From assembly GCA_965267355.1 (NCBI GenBank), contig OZ253956.1:1240001-1304000 (forward strand): a stretch of 64,000 bases of DNA, in the 5' to 3' direction. A model generated the notes under the pieces. The model was given only the letters and a program-made list of their open reading frames with translations. It ran no database searches and was not told where the DNA came from. A program made the position numbers and the translations under genes. Of this stretch, positions 60,374 through 64,000 are shown piece by piece (position 1 is the stretch's first letter; each line of letters opens with the position of its first letter). The DNA comes from GCA-002793235 sp965267355. GTDB lineage: Bacteria > Bacteroidota > Bacteroidia > Flavobacteriales_E > Vicingaceae.

Positions 60374-61847
60374 ATTCCCATGTTGAAGAGTCTTTATTAT
60401 CTTTTACAGTAATATTCAGCTTTTTTAGTTCGTCTCTTATTAAATCAGCTGTAGCCCAGTCTTTATTTTCTTTAGATTGATTTCTAAGTTGCAATACAAC
60501 ATCCATAACTCCATCAATTACAATGTCATTAGTAGAAGAAGACTCTTCATTTTTTAATCCTAAAATGTCAAAAATAAATGTGTGATAATGTTTTTTTAGT
60601 TTGTCTAAATCTTCTGTGTTGATTTGATTTTTATCATCATTAATAGAGTTAATCATTTTAACTCCATCAAATAAGTGAGCAATAGTAACAGGGGTGTTAA
60701 AATCATCGTTCATACTATTATAGCATTTTTCAATTAGCTCATCTACGTTTACAGTAGAATTATCTGAACTATTTAATTTATCTAAAATAGATATGGCTGA
60801 CATTAATCTTTTATAACCTTTTTCAGCTGCTTGTAATGCTTCATTTGAAAAATCAACAGTACTTCGGTAATTGGCTTGCAAAAAGAAAAACCTTGTTGTC
60901 ATTGCTGAATAACCTTTGTCTAAAAGAGGATGATTCCCAGCAATAAGCTCATGAGGTAAAAAAGAATTACCTAAAGATTTGCTCATTTTGGTTCCATTAA
61001 CTGTTAACATGTTTCCATGCATCCAGTATTTGGCAGGTTCTATTCCATCAGCTCCAACAGATTGAGCAATTTCACATTCATGATGGGGAAATTTAAGATC
61101 CATTCCACCTCCATGTATATCAAATTCTTTTCCTAAATATTTAGTGCTCATAGCTGAACATTCAAGATGCCATCCTGGAACACCTTTCCCCCAGGGAGAA
61201 TTCCATTTCATAATTGTCTCTTCACTTGACTTTTTCCATATAGCAAAATCGGCAAAAAATCTTTTTTCTGTTCCCCCCTCGAGATTTTCTCTCGTTTGTT
61301 CAAGTTGTTCTTCAATTTTTCTTCCAGATAATCCACCATAATTGTGCTTTTCAGCATATTTTTTTACATCAAAATAAACTGAACCATTAACCTCATAAGC
61401 AAATCCGTTATCAATGATTCTTTGAACCATTTCTATTTGTTCGATTATATGTCCAGTAGCTGTTGGTTCAATGCTTGGTGGAAGGAGATTAAATTGAGTA
61501 CTAGTTTCATGAAAACCATTCGTATATTTTTGAACGATTTCCATTGGCTCTACCTTGGATAGCTTAGCTTCTTTTTCAATTTTATCTTCACCTTCATCTG
61601 CATCTCCAAGCAAATGTCCAACATCGGTGATATTTCTAACATACCTAACCTTGTAACCAAGATAAGTTAAATATCTATAAACAACGTCAAATGTCATGAA
61701 ACTTCTTATGTTTCCTAAGTGTACATCACTATAAACTGTCGGTCCACATACATATAAACCAACGAATGGAGGGTTAATAGGTTTAAATTCTTCCTTTTTA
61801 CCAGATAAACTATTGTAAATATATAATGAAGTATTTTCTTTTGACAT
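60363..61847 (-). CDS. cysS: Cysteinyl-tRNA synthetase
   Basis: Charges tRNA-Cys. The protein is 494 residues from ATG at 61847 (MSKENTSLYIYNS); an upstream start at 61898 would add 17 residues lacking family similarity and run into the upstream terminator. The zinc/substrate Cys34 lies in YVCGPTVYSDVHLGN, where DVHLGN is the HIGH motif. GTKMSKSLGN is the KMSKS motif, and HHECEIAQS gives further zinc ligands. The last residues overlap the M28 gene. Confidence 0.96.
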   Translation of the reverse strand: MSKENTSLYIYNSLSGKKEEFKPINPPFVGLYVCGPTVYSDVHLGNIRSFMTFDVVYRYLTYLGYKVRYVRNITDVGHLLGDADEGEDKIEKEAKLSKVEPMEIVQKYTNGFHETSTQFNLLPPSIEPTATGHIIEQIEMVQRIIDNGFAYEVNGSVYFDVKKYAEKHNYGGLSGRKIEEQLEQTRENLEGGTEKRFFADFAIWKKSSEETIMKWNSPWGKGVPGWHLECSAMSTKYLGKEFDIHGGGMDLKFPHHECEIAQSVGADGIEPAKYWMHGNMLTVNGTKMSKSLGNSFLPHELIAGNHPLLDKGYSAMTTRFFFLQANYRSTVDFSNEALQAAEKGYKRLMSAISILDKLNSSDNSTVNVDELIEKCYNSMNDDFNTPVTIAHLFDGVKMINSINDDKNQINTEDLDKLKKHYHTFIFDILGLKNEESSSTNDIVIDGVMDVVLQLRNQSKENKDWATADLIRDELKKLNITVKDNKDSSTWEYEN

Positions 61848-61886
61848 ATTCAAATTATAAATTGTAAAAATAACACTTACTTTAAT

Positions 61887-61918
61887 TAAAAAACCCAATT
61901 CTAATTAGAATTGGGTTT
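61887..61918 (-). terminator. Intrinsic terminator after the MORN-like gene
   Basis: On the minus strand AAACCCAATTCT and AGAATTGGGTTT pair around AATT, followed by a T-run. It ends transcription from 62831 before cysS. Confidence 0.88.
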
Positions 61919-61940
61919 AAATATTCAATTAAGGTTTTTT

Positions 61941-62831
61941 TTATTCTTTAGGTAATGGAGCGTCTCCAATGTATCTTCCATCTTTATATAGTTTAATTTG
62001 AGTTAAAATACCATTGCCATTGTAAATAAATTGTTTGCCATCCATTAAGCGATAATCTTTAAAAAAGCCATCTTTAGAAATTTGTCTGTCAGCATTATAC
62101 ATTTTGTACTTTCCATCTCCTTTAAAATCTCCAGAGTTTACATATTCATCTTTACTAACTTTAACAATTTCAACCACACCTTCAGGACCTTTATCTTTAA
62201 TAGGGGTTTTAGGCTCATAAACTTTAGTGTTTTCTACATCAATTTTACCATCTTTAAATGATTTTTCTGCTTTTACAGAACCATCTTCGTAAAATTCTTT
62301 TACAAACTCTTCTTTACCAGATTTAATATCAGCTTCAATCATCACCTGACCATTTTCATAGTAATAGGTTTGTCTCCCATCCCTTTTTCCAGTAGTGTTA
62401 AAAGCGAATTGTTGAGAAACCTGTCCATTCTCATAATACCTTTTAAAATCACTAATGTTTCTATTATTTTTCCAAGTTCCTTCTTCTTCTATTTGTCCGT
62501 TCTCGTAATATACCTTGTAGTTTCCGTTAGGTCTGCTGTTTACGTATTCAATTTCACTTTTAGTTTTTCCACTCGGGAAAAATTTAGTCCATAGCCCCAT
62601 TTTACGGCTATTTTTGTAATTTCCTTGTTCAATTACCTGATCTGGTTCATAACCAGGTAACCTTTTCATTCTGCCAAAGATTTTCCAAAAACCTTGTTTC
62701 AGATTGTTTTCATCCGTATAGTTAATGGTATCACCATTAGAAATTTCATATGATGGTAGGCTTTGACCTACACTAATGCTACAGATAAAAACTGGGATAA
62801 AAAGGTAAAGTATTTTTTTCATTCTACTCAT
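61941..62831 (-). CDS. Secreted MORN-like repeat protein (YwqK-type)
   Basis: A 296-residue protein with a signal peptide (SISVGQS). About seven repeats of a 20-23-residue unit follow, of the form G-x-W/Y-K-x-Y/F-x-E/D-N-G-Q/x-I/V-x-x-E (YYENGQIEEEGTW, YYENGQVSQQFAF, YYENGQVMIEADI, FYEDGSVKAEKSF). These resemble MORN_2/YwqK repeats. Automated labels call such proteins toxin-antitoxin antitoxins, but no toxin partner is nearby and a signal peptide is present. An alternative ATG at 62822 also keeps the signal peptide. It is probably a surface or periplasmic scaffold. Confidence 0.78.
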   Translation of the reverse strand: MSRMKKILYLFIPVFICSISVGQSLPSYEISNGDTINYTDENNLKQGFWKIFGRMKRLPGYEPDQVIEQGNYKNSRKMGLWTKFFPSGKTKSEIEYVNSRPNGNYKVYYENGQIEEEGTWKNNRNISDFKRYYENGQVSQQFAFNTTGKRDGRQTYYYENGQVMIEADIKSGKEEFVKEFYEDGSVKAEKSFKDGKIDVENTKVYEPKTPIKDKGPEGVVEIVKVSKDEYVNSGDFKGDGKYKMYNADRQISKDGFFKDYRLMDGKQFIYNGNGILTQIKLYKDGRYIGDAPLPKE

Positions 62832-62909
62832 GGCTTATTTCAGAAAATAAATATAAATATTTAACATTTAATACGGTCGTTTTTTAGCTAAAACTGCGTA
62901 TTTCCTCGA

Positions 62910-62936
62910 CAAAACTACTGCTTTATACGCTAACAA
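62910..62936 (-). promoter_or_regulatory. Candidate promoter for the MORN-like gene
   Basis: On the minus strand TTG (62936-62934) and TAGTTTTG (62917-62910) are 16 bp apart; the -7 is exact, the spacing slightly short. A leader of about 70 nt would precede the ATG at 62831. Confidence 0.45.
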
Positions 62937-62958
62937 TAAAAAAAGGTTGCTATCTTAT

Positions 62959-63924
62959 TTAAACTTTATTTTCTTTTTGCAAATTTTGTTCCAAGTTGGC
63001 AAGCATAACAGAACATAGTTTTTGCAGGTCATATCCTGCTTTCCATCCCCAATCTTTTTGGGCATTTTCATCATTAATAGAACTTGGCCATGAGTCTGCA
63101 ATTCTTTGTCGAGAATCAGGTTCGTATTTAATTTCAAAATTGGGGATGTGTGAAGCAATTTCGGCTGTAATTTCTTTTGGGGAAAAACTTATTCCGGAGA
63201 GATTGTAGCTCGATCGAATTTTAATTTTTTCTGAAGGTGCTTCCATAATATTAATAGTTGCTTTAATGGCATCTTCCATATACATCATGGGCAAAGTTGT
63301 ATTTTCAGAAAGGAAGCAGGTGTAAGATTTGTTTTTTAGTGCCTGGTGAAAGATATCAACAGCATAATCAGTTGTGCCACCTCCAGGTAATGATTTATAG
63401 CCTATCAATCCAGGATATCTTATGCTCCTTACATCGACTCCGTAGTTTTTGTGATAATATTCACACCATCTTTCGCCAGCTAATTTACTAATACCGTAAA
63501 CTGTTGTAGGTTCCATTATTGTGTTTTGTGGGGTGTTATTTTGCGGAGTATTAGGACCAAAAACTGCAATAGAACTAGGCCAAAAAATTTTATTAATCTC
63601 TCCCTTTTTAGCAAGATTGAGGACATTAAAGAGGCTGTTCATATTTAATTCCCAGGCAAATTCTGGTTTTTTTTCCGCTGTAGCGGATAATAAAGCTGCT
63701 AGTAAGTATACTTCTTTTATATTATGTTTACTAACAACCGTTGTTAGTTGTTCTTTATCTAATATGTTTAAAGTCTCAAAGGGACCTTTTTGGGTTACTT
63801 GTGGCTCTTTAATATCTGAAGCAATGACATTCTCATTGCCATATTTTTTTCTTAATTCTTCAACTAATTCAGTTCCAATTTGCCCAGAAGAGCCTATCAC
63901 TAAAATTCTACCTTGAATACCCAT
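62959..63924 (-). CDS. SDR-type L-threonine 3-dehydrogenase
   Basis: A 321-residue extended short-chain dehydrogenase/epimerase-fold enzyme that would oxidise L-threonine to 2-amino-3-ketobutyrate with NAD. The NAD-binding GSSGQIG lies at 11-17, and the catalytic YxxxK is Tyr143 and Lys147 in TVYGISKLAGERW. RSIRYPGLIGYKSLPGGGTT and MMYMEDAIKATI are characteristic of the bacterial UDP-galactose epimerase-like TDH family known from Flavobacteria. No kbl (glycine C-acetyltransferase) gene is in the window to confirm the pathway. A 6-bp inverted repeat (63932-63945) lies just upstream. Confidence 0.88.
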   Translation of the reverse strand: MGIQGRILVIGSSGQIGTELVEELRKKYGNENVIASDIKEPQVTQKGPFETLNILDKEQLTTVVSKHNIKEVYLLAALLSATAEKKPEFAWELNMNSLFNVLNLAKKGEINKIFWPSSIAVFGPNTPQNNTPQNTIMEPTTVYGISKLAGERWCEYYHKNYGVDVRSIRYPGLIGYKSLPGGGTTDYAVDIFHQALKNKSYTCFLSENTTLPMMYMEDAIKATINIMEAPSEKIKIRSSYNLSGISFSPKEITAEIASHIPNFEIKYEPDSRQRIADSWPSSINDENAQKDWGWKAGYDLQKLCSVMLANLEQNLQKENKV

Positions 63925-64000
63925 AATTTATTACCTTACAAGGTAGTAAAGTTAATTAATTGTGAATGAAATTCAATGAGGTAAAGAATGTTTTTGATAA

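Noticed and set aside
61941..62831. Toxin-antitoxin module suggested by the YwqK-type repeats.
   Set aside because: The protein has a signal peptide, no toxin gene is adjacent, and neighbours are housekeeping genes; the antitoxin label is an annotation artefact of the repeat family.

Overview
The window is a low-GC chromosomal segment from a member of the Bacteroidota, most likely a marine-type Flavobacteriales relative. The evidence is gene content: type IX secretion components and cargo with gliding-type C-terminal domains, bacillithiol genes, DUF6089/DUF4421/DUF2795 proteins, an SDR-type threonine dehydrogenase, and the gene order uppS-bamA-skp-skp-murI. Promoters with a TAnnTTTG -7 box, typical of this phylum, also recur. 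I see no prophage, IS element, CRISPR array or rRNA operon. The coding strand changes in blocks, and many convergent pairs are closed by bidirectional hairpin terminators.

Layout. 1-10.7 kb is an envelope-biogenesis block: partial pdxJ on the minus strand, then a CBS protein, a small BamA-like barrel, NAD kinase, two DUF6089-like barrels, uppS, bamA, two Skp/OmpH chaperones and murI. 10.7-12.7 kb holds bshA, a HEAT-like protein and a small membrane protein. 12.7-20.9 kb is one tight minus-strand operon: M20 dipeptidase, LEA-like lipoprotein, DUF255 thioredoxin-like lipoprotein, and two RemB/Wzi-like barrels flanking a WecA-type phosphoglycosyltransferase. 21-31 kb carries two large secreted adhesin-like proteins (1011 and 1707 aa), both ending in type-B T9SS C-terminal domains, separated by gpmI. 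31-41 kb holds tRNA-Phe, then coaX, an outer-membrane protein, a TPR protein, lptC, a CNNM/CBS protein, a PpiD/SurA-like foldase, class I fumarase, a small membrane protein and an arsC-family gene. 41-48 kb holds prfB with its programmed +1 frameshift, a PduO-type adenosyltransferase, DUF2795, a PAP2-like membrane protein, rpoN, an OmpA protein, a bacilliredoxin, tadA and pssA. 48-58.6 kb holds a PorV2-like/PorU2-like/DUF4421 cassette followed by ExbB-ExbD-TonB and folC. 58.6-64 kb holds two Glu/Ala-rich lipoproteins, an M28 peptidase, cysS, a MORN-like repeat protein and a threonine dehydrogenase.

Functional links. Much of the window builds or energises the outer membrane: BAM and Skp assemble barrels, LptC serves LPS export, UppS and the WecA-like enzyme supply and use undecaprenyl phosphate, and TonB/ExbBD energises transport. 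A second sortase/carrier pair (PorU2/PorV2-like) sits in the same window as two giant type-B CTD proteins, so a dedicated attachment system is possible but unproven. BshA and the bacilliredoxin are both parts of bacillithiol thiol chemistry.

The most unusual feature is the 1707-aa PKD-repeat protein. It contains a near-identical 750-bp tandem duplication, and its 3' two-thirds use codons unlike its own 5' end and unlike its neighbours. All calls come from reading the sequence; no similarity search was run.
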